Assembly (NCBI GenBank): GCA_017472565.1
Contig: JAFUPY010000018.1
Location: 1-64,000 of the forward strand
DNA: 64,000 nucleotides
Origin: Eubacterium sp.
Lineage (GTDB): Bacteria > Bacillota > Clostridia > Lachnospirales > Lachnospiraceae
Direction of reading: 5' to 3'
The notes beneath the pieces were generated by a model. It saw only the letters and a list, made by a program, of their open reading frames with translations, was not told the origin of the DNA and searched no databases. Each line of letters opens with the position of its first letter. Position 1 is the stretch's first letter. This document shows, piece after piece, positions 7,415-13,583 of the stretch. A program made the position numbers and the translations under genes.

Positions 7415-8089
7415 TTAAAATTCCTCCAATGCGTTAATTACTTCTACGATGTCGTTATCGATTTCATCTTCCTCAAATGCGCCATATGATGTTTTGGTTG
7501 AAGATCTGTCTGCACGAGTATGAAATATATATTTTCCATCCTTACATTCTGCCAAGAGCACATTTGACAACTTGCTTTCCACCACAATCTTGTCCAGCTT
7601 TCGTCCATTTGTCTTGATTCTTGTAAAAACCATGCCATTATCATCAGAAATCGTTTCTGAATGAGCGACAAATATTACCGTAATATCATCTCGCATAGAT
7701 AATGCATAATCTAAAATTTCATAAATATAAGCTGCCAAGTCAGACCATTTGCCATATCCCTGAACTTTCACATTTCGCATTTCCTCAGCAACCATGATTC
7801 CGTTTAGTGTATCTACCACTACTGTTTTAAATTTCAATCCTGTTGTAATAGGCTGCTTTGTCTTTTCATCCAATTTCTTTCCATTAAGCCACTCTAATAA
7901 TCTTTTTACTGTCTGCGGAATATCTGTTGCAGTATAATTGACAGCATTTTTATATTGTCCTTTCCAGCCACGCCAACTTAATCCCTTCTTGTCACAATCA
8001 ATATAATATGTGGTTTCTGGATCCAGATTTCTCATAGACGTGGTCTTACCGGATCCAGATTCTCCCATGATTGCAATTACTTTTGCCAT
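7415..8089 (-). CDS. Sak4-like phage RecA-fold ATPase (224 aa)
   Basis: P-loop NTPase with Walker A GESGSGKTT at residues 9-17 and a Walker B-like TVVVDTLNGI near residue 90; IFVAHSE is a sensor-like strand further on. Length and motif layout fit the Sak4 group of phage single-strand annealing ATPases, which often lie beside a DUF669 or SSB-like protein as here. It probably drives strand annealing or recombination-dependent replication. The neighbouring ERCC4 nuclease and HD protein fit this role. A generic AAA annotation would also be acceptable. Confidence 0.8.
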   Translation of the reverse strand: MAKVIAIMGESGSGKTTSMRNLDPETTYYIDCDKKGLSWRGWKGQYKNAVNYTATDIPQTVKRLLEWLNGKKLDEKTKQPITTGLKFKTVVVDTLNGIMVAEEMRNVKVQGYGKWSDLAAYIYEILDYALSMRDDITVIFVAHSETISDDNGMVFTRIKTNGRKLDKIVVESKLSNVLLAECKDGKYIFHTRADRSSTKTSYGAFEEDEIDNDIVEVINALEEF

Positions 8090-8092
8090 ACT

Positions 8093-8305
8093 TTATTCCT
8101 CCACCTCTTTAATGATTGCATGATTGGCAGCTTCTTTGATTAGAAGTGATGCCAGCGTTCGTACTGAAATATCCGTTTTAAGATTATCTAAAATTCCTTC
8201 CAACACATCACAGGCTTCGTCGTCAATTCTGATAATTCCGCCACCTTTACGATTATCTCTTGTGATGCGAGGTTTCTTTTTCTGTGATTTGATTATAATT
8301 TCCAT
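8093..8305 (-). CDS. Small basic phage protein, ribbon-helix-helix-like (70 aa)
   Basis: Starts at MEIIIKSQKKKP behind TAGGAGGAAAC; the longer in-frame ORF has no ribosome binding site. A basic N-terminal third (KKKPRITRDNRKGGG) precedes IIRIDDEACDVLEGILDN and a final helix, a layout like small ribbon-helix-helix or ParG-type proteins. It lies four bases before the ATPase gene and may bind DNA, but this is only suggested by charge and length. Confidence 0.6.
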   Translation of the reverse strand: MEIIIKSQKKKPRITRDNRKGGGIIRIDDEACDVLEGILDNLKTDISVRTLASLLIKEAANHAIIKEVEE

Positions 8306-8346
8306 GTTTCCTCCTAATCTACTGTATAAAAAGGCAACCCGCAGAT

Positions 8347-8940
8347 TCACTCTGCCTTTTCCTCTTCGTCTTTCTTCGTTTCAACCACATGACTAGCCCA
8401 CATATCAGCCCAGTGAATAATCATGTAAAGCGGGGTTTCATTACCCTGAATTTCATATTTCAAAGGACCATACAGGCCGTTGTGCATCAAAATAGCGTGC
8501 TGTTCTTCCTCCGTCAGGTTAATGAACATAGTGGCTAGTGCCACACTACGAACCTCGTGAGGAACATTTAAAAGTTCTTTATTTCTCTGATAAGGTTTAC
8601 TTTCAGACTGTTTACCACTCTTCAAGATATTTGGAATGTATTCTGGCTTGCCATACTGACCACATTTACCAAGATCATGTAAAAGAGCAGCAATCGTGAT
8701 GCTAAACATGTTTTCTGGCGTATGCTGTTCTTTTGGAAGCAATGCTAAACCAAGGCGCAAGGCGACATTAAGAACATTCATACTATGTTCAGCGAGTCCA
8801 CCTTCTTTAGCTAAATGAGTCCCTCCAGAACATGGTGTCGTAAAATATCCAATTTCTTCCATGTATGTAACCAGAGCTTCCATACCTTCTCTTTTTGTTT
8901 CTAAAAGACTTCTTTTGATAAATTCCATTGTATTTTCCAT
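8347..8940 (-). CDS. HD-domain phosphohydrolase-like phage protein (197 aa)
   Basis: The HD signature is present: GGLAEHSMNVLNVALRL around residues 47-63 and ALLHDLGKCGQYGKPEYIP around residues 85-103, supplying the His-Asp metal ligands. Proteins of this type in prophages may act on nucleotides or RNA ends; substrate unknown. The two genes either side are co-directional. The first ATG is used, although a second in-frame ATG four codons in is possible and neither has a strong ribosome binding site. Confidence 0.8.
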   Translation of the reverse strand: MENTMEFIKRSLLETKREGMEALVTYMEEIGYFTTPCSGGTHLAKEGGLAEHSMNVLNVALRLGLALLPKEQHTPENMFSITIAALLHDLGKCGQYGKPEYIPNILKSGKQSESKPYQRNKELLNVPHEVRSVALATMFINLTEEEQHAILMHNGLYGPLKYEIQGNETPLYMIIHWADMWASHVVETKKDEEEKAE

Positions 8941-8942
8941 AT

Positions 8943-9482
8943 CTAATTCTCACTTTCTGTTAAATCGATTCTCAACTTGGCCAACTGAATAGCCAGGTTA
9001 TATGCCTGTGCATGTTTGTTCTCTCCATGAGTTTCTTTTACTTTCTCTTCAAACTCATCAATGGTTCCAGTGAAACAACCTGCTTTCACTAAGATTTCTG
9101 AATCCTTGGATCTCATAAATGTAACGGTATCGTTTCTGCTGCCAATTGGCGTAATCCATAAAACGTGAGCATCGCCAGACACCCAAGCATCGCCATACAC
9201 CCTAGCATTGCCATACACCCTAGCATCGCCAGACACCCAAGCATTGCCATACACCCAAGCATTGCCAGACACCCAAGCATCGCCATACACCCTAGCATTG
9301 CCATACACCCTAGCATCGCCAGACACCCAAGCATTGCCATACTGATCTAAATTTTCTTCTTTCTGAACAAATCCACCAAGGTCGCCTTCCTTTACATCTC
9401 CAAATTCAATCAGGGCTCTGATTCTGAATAATTTAATCCCAAATACTGTAATAAAATCGGTTGTTAATTCAAATTTCTTCAT
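8943..9482 (-). CDS. Phage protein with left-handed beta-helix hexapeptide repeats (179 aa)
   Basis: Starts at MKKFELTTDF behind AAAGGAGAAATC. About residues 47-107 form ten hexapeptides of the type G-(N/D)-A-(W/R)-V-(Y/S), a left-handed parallel beta-helix. Flanking sequences are typical of a phage family in which such repeats sit in a polymerase-accessory-like protein; function is unknown. The hexapeptide array is an in-frame 18-bp DNA repeat, so its copy number could vary by slippage. The C-terminal helix (KHAQAYNLAIQLAKLR) follows. Confidence 0.7.
   Translation of the reverse strand: MKKFELTTDFITVFGIKLFRIRALIEFGDVKEGDLGGFVQKEENLDQYGNAWVSGDARVYGNARVYGDAWVSGNAWVYGNAWVSGDARVYGNARVYGDAWVSGDAHVLWITPIGSRNDTVTFMRSKDSEILVKAGCFTGTIDEFEEKVKETHGENKHAQAYNLAIQLAKLRIDLTESEN
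9163..9342. repeat. 18-bp minisatellite inside the beta-helix gene
   Basis: Ten tandem 18-bp units built from the alternating words CATCGCCAGACACCCAAG and CATTGCCATACACCCTAG on the plus strand. The units form a higher-order pattern of five hexamers that appears twice, so at least one 90-bp duplication has occurred. The array is in frame with the gene, and length changes of whole units would alter the number of beta-helix coils without breaking it. Confidence 0.9.
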
Positions 9483-9576
9483 GATTTCTCCTTTCAATTT
9501 CTTTCTGTAATATTTCGATCAGCTGTTTGATTTGCTCTGTGGAGCACATCAATAATCTTGCTATGACGTTGTTCAT
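9469..9576 (-). CDS. Possible 35-aa phage peptide
   Basis: An ORF whose ATG overlaps the TGA of the preceding gene (ATGA). It encodes a short helical peptide (EQIKQLIEILQKEIERR in the middle). It overlaps the start of the beta-helix gene by 14 bases. Translational coupling and helical character support it, but there is no clear independent ribosome binding site, and it may be chance. Confidence 0.4.
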   Translation of the reverse strand: MNNVIARLLMCSTEQIKQLIEILQKEIERRNHEEI

Positions 9577-9869
9577 CCTTTTGCGCCATGGAAAAGCTGG
9601 AAGAACTCCACTCCCAGATGCGTAACAGTTTTTTTGTACATATCAGAATCCAGATACGGACTAGTCTTGATATGTATTGGAAGTTTCAGCGCAGCAGAAA
9701 TTTTTTCAATGCCAGTGAATATATGTACGCGCTTCTTCTGAGCAATATCTAATGGCTCAAGCATTCCGCAACGCTCTACTTCATCAGGGAAATCCTTCAT
9801 GTTATACAACCGATTAATTAATTCAATCTGCTTGTAGCACCAGGCTTCAATTTCTTTTAATGGGGTCAT
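9573..9869 (-). CDS. Phage hypothetical protein (98 aa)
   Basis: Co-directional with the replication module and coupled by ATGA overlap at both ends. The composition is helical and mixed charge (MTPLKEIEAWCYKQIELINRL at the start, ending FFQLFHGAKG). No known domain is recognised. It probably belongs to the early operon because of spacing, but no role can be named. Confidence 0.6.
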   Translation of the reverse strand: MTPLKEIEAWCYKQIELINRLYNMKDFPDEVERCGMLEPLDIAQKKRVHIFTGIEKISAALKLPIHIKTSPYLDSDMYKKTVTHLGVEFFQLFHGAKG

Positions 9870-10090
9870 TGAATTACTCTCCTTTCTGTGCTACAATAAG
9901 CACGAGTTTTATTGCTCTTGACATCTGCTCTTGGCGCCAACCTGACAGATGTCTTTTTCTTTGCATATACTGCGATTCCTGCCACGAGCAGTAACACAAG
10001 TGCAAGCACCGGCTTACTTTCAAGTGTCACTGCTGCCATAAAAAGGCATCCTGCCGGAATCATGTAGATTGCTACATCTTTGTTACTCAT
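9866..10090 (-). CDS. Small membrane protein, two-pass (74 aa)
   Basis: Two hydrophobic segments (YMIPAGCLFMAAVTL and PVLALVLLLVAGIAVY) are followed by a basic tail (KKKTSVRLAPRADVKSNKTR). An alternative in-frame start four codons upstream at 10102 is possible; the ribosome binding site GAAAGGA is closer to that one but better spaced for this one. It overlaps the next gene by ATGA coupling. It may be a phage inner-membrane protein of the superinfection-exclusion or lysis type; this is speculation. Confidence 0.55.
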   Translation of the reverse strand: MSNKDVAIYMIPAGCLFMAAVTLESKPVLALVLLLVAGIAVYAKKKTSVRLAPRADVKSNKTRAYCSTERRVIQ

Positions 10091-10115
10091 AGGCTTGTCC
10101 ATCCTTTCTACCGCA

Positions 10116-10229
10116 CTAGGCGGTCTTTTCTATTGTGTATTCAACTTCTGCCCCTTCCTGCTCTGCTAAGAGTTCAATCAGGACACGTAATACCTTTTCT
10201 TTGTCAAAATTCTTAAAATCCAATTGCAT
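10116..10229 (-). CDS. Small acidic phage protein (37 aa)
   Basis: An ORF of 37 residues with the ribosome binding sequence GAGGTG directly before the ATG, starting MQLDFKNFDKEKVLRVL. The product is helical and acidic (ELLAEQEGAEVEY). It is the first cistron of the leftward early operon beyond the large inverted repeat. The spacing of the ribosome binding site to the start is unusually short, so confidence is moderate. Confidence 0.5.
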   Translation of the reverse strand: MQLDFKNFDKEKVLRVLIELLAEQEGAEVEYTIEKTA

Positions 10230-10278
10230 CACCTCGTTAATGCATATGATTTACTGATTGTCCATGTTTCCTTTCTTC

Positions 10279-10403
10279 TCCAGCACATATTTGAACCGAC
10301 ACAACTTTTATTCGGGGGTTGTTCGTAGATTAAAAATTTATATTTCATCAATAAGGTTTTGTTTTATGGTATTTGATTTGTGTCGGCTCAGGCATGTGCT
10401 GGT
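10279..10403. repeat. Long imperfect inverted repeat (27-bp arms) in the intergenic region
   Basis: Arms at 10279-10305 and 10377-10403 match at 21 of 27 positions when one is reverse-complemented; the central CCGACACAA/TTGTGTCGG and terminal CAGCACAT/ATGTGCTG blocks are exact. The loop is 71 bases and A+T-rich. It lies between the leftward early genes and a rightward small gene, so it may be a structured transcript, a terminator pair or a binding site controlling both directions. Confidence 0.6.
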
Positions 10404-10480
10404 TGTCTTTTTCTCCAGTTTGTCTTATAGTTTCCTTACAGGTCACTGCCTTGACCGAGTAATTAGAAAGGGAATATATT

Positions 10481-10702
10481 ATGGAATACAGTATTGGTAA
10501 ACTTAAATACGACTTAGCACTTGTATATGCAAAAGCCAAATTAGACCATGCACTTGCTACAAATTCCGTTCCAGAATCATGCGACCCAGAAGACCCTCAA
10601 AATGTTGCTGAATTGGAATATTTAACAAATGAGTTTTATTCAGCAATAGATGTATTTGCTAATTTTGATGACTCGATGTTTCCAGATAAGTTTGACTTTT
10701 AG
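10481..10702 (+). CDS. Small acidic phage protein on the plus strand (73 aa)
   Basis: A plus-strand ORF with an AAAGGGA ribosome binding site eight bases before its ATG. It encodes an acidic, helical protein (MEYSIGKLKYDLALVYAKAK at the start, ending MFPDKFDF). It is transcribed away from the leftward early genes and towards the small gene at 10659-10835, with which its 3' end overlaps by 44 bases in opposite orientation. No family recognised. Confidence 0.6.
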   Translation: MEYSIGKLKYDLALVYAKAKLDHALATNSVPESCDPEDPQNVAELEYLTNEFYSAIDVFANFDDSMFPDKFDF

Positions 10703-10835
10703 CAATGCGCTCTACAAGCGTTAATGTCTGTTCGATTTCTAAAAAACTAAGGTGGTTGTCGTGGAATATTTTTATAATTTCTTTGGCAATCGCCTGTTTT
10801 TTTTCTGCACTTTTTTTATGCTTTTCTAAACTCAT
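10659..10835 (-). CDS. Small helical protein downstream of the Cro-like gene (58 aa)
   Basis: The ATG follows the TAG of the XRE gene directly (TAGATG), with GGAGGTGGGG at the end of that gene as its ribosome binding site. The product is basic and helical (MSLEKHKKSAEKKQAIAKEI), then a helix with FLEIEQTLTLVERI. Its position immediately after a phage regulator suggests it modifies regulator function or is co-expressed with it. It runs antisense into the 3' end of the gene at 10481. Confidence 0.6.
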   Translation of the reverse strand: MSLEKHKKSAEKKQAIAKEIIKIFHDNHLSFLEIEQTLTLVERIAKSQTYLETSSHQN

Positions 10836-11039
10836 CTACCCCACCTCCGCTGGCTCTGTAATTAGTTCTTCTACTGGAACACCAAAGTAATTTGCGATTT
10901 TAAGCAACTTATCTACCTTTGGTTTACTTCTACCCGCTTTCCAATCTGAGAATGTCGATTTGGGAATTCCAGTATCTTTTGCAACCTTGTAATCTGTTAG
11001 TCCTGCTGCATCTCTTAATTGAGCATATTTGTGATACAT
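10836..11039 (-). CDS. XRE-family regulator, Cro-like (67 aa)
   Basis: A single helix-turn-helix domain (residues 4-60), starting MYHKYAQLRDAAGLTDYKVA with an AAGGAGG ribosome binding site. The recognition segment KSTFSDWKAGR is identical to that of the divergent repressor at 11693. It reads towards the early genes, the position of a phage Cro or antirepressor. The longer ORF upstream extends into the regulatory region and is unlikely to be translated. It probably competes with its paralogue for the same operators. Confidence 0.85.
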   Translation of the reverse strand: MYHKYAQLRDAAGLTDYKVAKDTGIPKSTFSDWKAGRSKPKVDKLLKIANYFGVPVEELITEPAEVG

Positions 11040-11057
11040 ATTTTCCTCCTTCCATTG

Positions 11058-11537
11058 ATAAAAGTTAGGAAATCCGTTACAATTTATTCGTGCCGTTTTG
11101 GCAAAGAAAGGAGCGTGGTTCTTTTGAGCCAATGTTTAACTTTGCCTGTTCCCTTAATATGAGGCCGCCAATTGTGGCACCAATAACACATTAAACTGGG
11201 TAAGGTAGATTACTGCGTAGCGTAATTTTACGGTGAAGCAAACACCGGTAAAAAAAATAGGGGATAGTTGCACCGCCGTGGAATACAAAATGGGTGCTCA
11301 CTACGCAAGTTCTCCTCATAAAGAGTCAGCTTATAGGCATTCTGCAGAACCAAAACTGCGAAAGTGACGAAGTATTTCATAGAAACACTTGGCGCTATCG
11401 AGTGTGGTGAAAACCTGCAAAGTACATAGGGTAAACAAATTTGGACAAGAACTGATGGAAATAGCGCTTCTATCAGTTTTTTGTTGCATTAATAGCGGAC
11501 ATTACGTCCACCTTTTTTCGTATTTCCTAACTTTTAT
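11058..11537. repeat. Perfect 16-bp inverted repeat flanking the control region
   Basis: ATAAAAGTTAGGAAAT at 11058-11073 reappears as its exact complement ATTTCCTAACTTTTAT at 11522-11537. The two copies lie just upstream of the two divergent regulator genes and bracket the candidate RNA gene. They are probably matched operators for the paralogous repressors, one per promoter. Confidence 0.65.
11180..11484 (+). ncRNA. Candidate structured phage non-coding RNA
   Basis: No ORF of note covers this 300-base stretch on either strand, yet it is rich in pairing: TTTTACGGTG with CACCGGTAAAA (about 11228-11252), GCGTAG near 11215 with CTACGC near 11301, and ACACTT with AGTGT around 11383-11403. It ends in an intrinsic terminator on the plus strand, AACTGAT (11449 onward) pairing with ATCAGTT followed by a T run ending at 11484. 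Together these are the marks of a discrete structured transcript. It does not match RNase P, tmRNA, SRP RNA or 6S features I know. The 5' end is approximate. Confidence 0.5.
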
Positions 11538-11692
11538 ATTGATTTTAGTACGGAAATCAGTTATACTATGCTTGCCAAAACATATTAATATTAATTATGG
11601 TACTGATTTCTGAACTCTGTACACTTATAATAGTTCAGTTATCTGTACTTGTCAAGCACTTTTTTACAGAATTCTGAACTATGAGGTGTGTT
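11538..11692 (+). promoter_or_regulatory. Repressor promoter and operator cluster
   Basis: The stretch before the repressor gene has several related motifs: TACGGAAATCAGTTATA, GGTACTGATTTCTGAACTC, ATAGTTCAGTTATCTGTAC and ACAGAATTCTGAACTAT. The shared element is TTCTGAACT or its complement, with CAGAATTCTG forming a perfect ten-base palindrome. This is the pattern expected of multiple operators for a lambda-like switch. A -10-like TATACT lies at about 11571. Confidence 0.5.
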
Positions 11693-12076
11693 ATGAAAAA
11701 AACTGAATATGAACGCTACTGTGAACTCAGAGATAAATATGGATACAAAGATTCGGACGTAGCTAAAGGAAGTGGAGTAAGTAAATCAACTTTTTCTGAT
11801 TGGAAAGCTGGCAGATATGCCCCAAAAACAGATAAAATGGTTAAAATAGCCTCTTTTTTGGGCGTATCCGTTGAATACCTAACAACAGGTGAAGAAAAAG
11901 AAAACGAAACATACTACTTAAACGAAGAAACTGCCAAAATGGCACAAGCGATTTTTGAAAACAAAGAGTTGCGTGGTCTGTTTGACACTGCAAAAGACTC
12001 TACTCCAGAGGATATACAGACTGTCCACAGCATGTTACTCGCACTGAAACGAAAGGAACGTGGAGACATTGACTAG
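11693..12076 (+). CDS. XRE-family phage repressor (CI-like, 127 aa)
   Basis: Residues 5-65 form a helix-turn-helix domain (DSDVAKGSGVSKSTFSDWKAG) with the same recognition helix as the divergent Cro-like gene; the remaining 60 residues are acidic and helical (EETAKMAQAIFENKELRGLF), replacing the peptidase domain of larger CI proteins. The start MKKTEYERY has GAGGTG upstream. It reads towards the ImmA-like gene, KilA-N gene and recombinase, so it is the lysogeny side of the switch. Confidence 0.85.
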   Translation: MKKTEYERYCELRDKYGYKDSDVAKGSGVSKSTFSDWKAGRYAPKTDKMVKIASFLGVSVEYLTTGEEKENETYYLNEETAKMAQAIFENKELRGLFDTAKDSTPEDIQTVHSMLLALKRKERGDID

Positions 12077-12485
12077 TAACACCAACGTTAATGTAATCCT
12101 TATGGATTTTAAATCTACTAAATCTAATGAACTGGTCGTGGTTAACGAAGATGATACATTTACCGTCTTCATTAATGCCCGCTTATCTGCAGACGGTCAG
12201 CTCCGTGCATATCAGCACGCTATGAGACATATTGAAAACAACGATTTCGAGAAAGATGATGTGCAGGCAATCGAAGCTGCCGCACATTCTGAGCAACAAG
12301 TCCAGCCATTGGCGAAACCTATTCCTGCAAAAGAATACTTGGAACGGTTGGCATGGCATCGCAGAGAACAAAAGCGAATCAAGAAAAAAATCCAGGAAGA
12401 CGAAGAACGTGTTCGTTTCCTGGCAGAGTATGGTGATGCGTTTGCGGTTGCTGAAAGACAATGGCTTTATGGGAATGATTGGTAA
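12060..12485 (+). CDS. Degenerate ImmA/IrrE-like protein (141 aa)
   Basis: It overlaps the repressor's last 17 bases and begins with a GTG. The middle of the protein reads FINARLSADGQLRAYQHAMRHIENNDF, laid out like ImmA/IrrE metallopeptidases, but the HExxH zinc motif is HAMRH, lacking the catalytic Glu. The C-terminal third is a charged helix (RREQKRIKKKIQEDEERVR). ImmA peptidases normally cleave the repressor encoded beside them to induce an element. Here the position is kept and the catalysis seems lost, so it may regulate the repressor by binding. Family assignment is by position and pattern. Confidence 0.6.
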   Translation: METLTSNTNVNVILMDFKSTKSNELVVVNEDDTFTVFINARLSADGQLRAYQHAMRHIENNDFEKDDVQAIEAAAHSEQQVQPLAKPIPAKEYLERLAWHRREQKRIKKKIQEDEERVRFLAEYGDAFAVAERQWLYGNDW

Positions 12486-12500
12486 TTTATAATTAAATAT

Positions 12501-12562
12501 ATTTTAATAAGACATGCCACCGGTTACTCTTATTAAAATTTTAGGCACTTTATTTTAATAAC
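12501..12562. repeat. Inverted and direct TTTTAATAA repeats before the KilA-N gene
   Basis: ATTTTAATAAG (12501-12511) and CTTATTAAAAT (12529-12539) form a perfect 11-bp hairpin, and a third copy ATTTTAATAAC lies at 12552-12562, just before the ribosome binding site. The arrangement looks like an operator or leader hairpin controlling the KilA-N gene. Confidence 0.55.
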
Positions 12563-12572
12563 GGAGGAAAAT

Positions 12573-13415
12573 ATGAAAATTAACGCAAACGGCACCGAAA
12601 TTTCTGTTTTAATTTCGGCCGAAAATCAGAATGACTTTATTTCTTTAACTGATATTGCAAAATACAAAAATCCAGATGATCCAAGAATCGTAATCTCGAA
12701 CTGGATGAGTTCTTATTCCACTATAGATTTTCTTGCAACTTGGGAGACACTATATAATCCAGATTTTAACCGTATGGAATTCCAGACGGTTAGAAGTGAA
12801 CCTGGCAGATTAGTTATGACACCAAAGCAATGGATTGAACGCATGAACGCCATCGGAATAACTTCACAAGCAGGACGTTACGGTGGAACTTATGCGCACT
12901 CTGACATCGCTTTCGAATTTGCTTCTTGGATTTCTCCAGAGTTTAAACTATTTGTTATTAAGGAATATCAACGTCTAAAACTAGATGAAGCTAAGCGATT
13001 AGAAATTGGATGGGATACAAAGCGTGAGCTTTCAAAAATTAACTATCGTATACATACAGATGCTATTAAGGAATTTCTTATTACACCAGAATTAACACCG
13101 CAAGAGAAGGGATTTCAATATGCATCTGAAGCCGATATTTTGAACATTGCATTATTTGGAAAAACAGCTAAACAGTTTCGCGAAGAAACCGGTCAAAAAA
13201 GGAAAAATATGCGTGATTTTGCTAGTGTTGAACAATTAATTGTTCTTGTTAATCTTGAAAGTATGAATGCTGATATGATTCGAGAAGGATTTTCTGCACC
13301 AGAGAGATTAGAAAAACTTCGTTCTGTAGCATACTATCAGCTTCGCTCATTAGAAAATAACAATGCTGCTGCACGTTTAAAACAAAATATCCAGAATCAA
13401 ATAGAGCAAAAATAA
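12573..13415 (+). CDS. KilA-N domain protein (280 aa)
   Basis: Starts at MKINANGTEISVL behind ACGGAGGAAAAT. Residues 20-130 match the KilA-N/APSES-like fold (FISLTDIAKYKNPDDPRIVISNW; then FASWISPEFKLFVIKEYQRL), a DNA-binding module common in phage and viral regulators. The C-terminal half is a helical accessory domain. KilA-N proteins in prophages are variably toxic or regulatory, and often sit as self-contained cassettes. It has its own upstream repeat region and lies between the repressor group and the recombinase. Confidence 0.85.
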   Translation: MKINANGTEISVLISAENQNDFISLTDIAKYKNPDDPRIVISNWMSSYSTIDFLATWETLYNPDFNRMEFQTVRSEPGRLVMTPKQWIERMNAIGITSQAGRYGGTYAHSDIAFEFASWISPEFKLFVIKEYQRLKLDEAKRLEIGWDTKRELSKINYRIHTDAIKEFLITPELTPQEKGFQYASEADILNIALFGKTAKQFREETGQKRKNMRDFASVEQLIVLVNLESMNADMIREGFSAPERLEKLRSVAYYQLRSLENNNAAARLKQNIQNQIEQK

Positions 13416-13454
13416 AAAAACCGCCCCTGCGCCAACAGAGACGGTCTAGATGCA

Positions 13455-13503
13455 ATCCGAAGATATACACCAATAATGCAAAAATATTGTATCATCTTCG
13501 GAG
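13455..13503. other. Hairpin in the gene-free stretch before the recombinase
   Basis: The 168 bases between the KilA-N stop and the recombinase contain a strong inverted repeat, TCCGAAGATATACA paired with TGTATCATCTTCGGA, and just upstream a second weaker hairpin with a run of A's (13415-13450) that would act as a terminator only on the minus strand. The first could be an operator or a 5' leader structure of the recombinase gene. No gene is visible here. Confidence 0.5.
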
Positions 13504-13583
13504 CAGCTTAGCAAGCAACGTATGTTCGCTAGCTGTTATTTTTGTACCTTTTTTTCAATATATTTACGTAGGAAGGTGATACT

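Noticed and set aside
9163..9342. Short tandem repeats as CRISPR or transposon ends
   Set aside because: They are 18-bp in-frame coding repeats of a hexapeptide beta-helix with no spacers.
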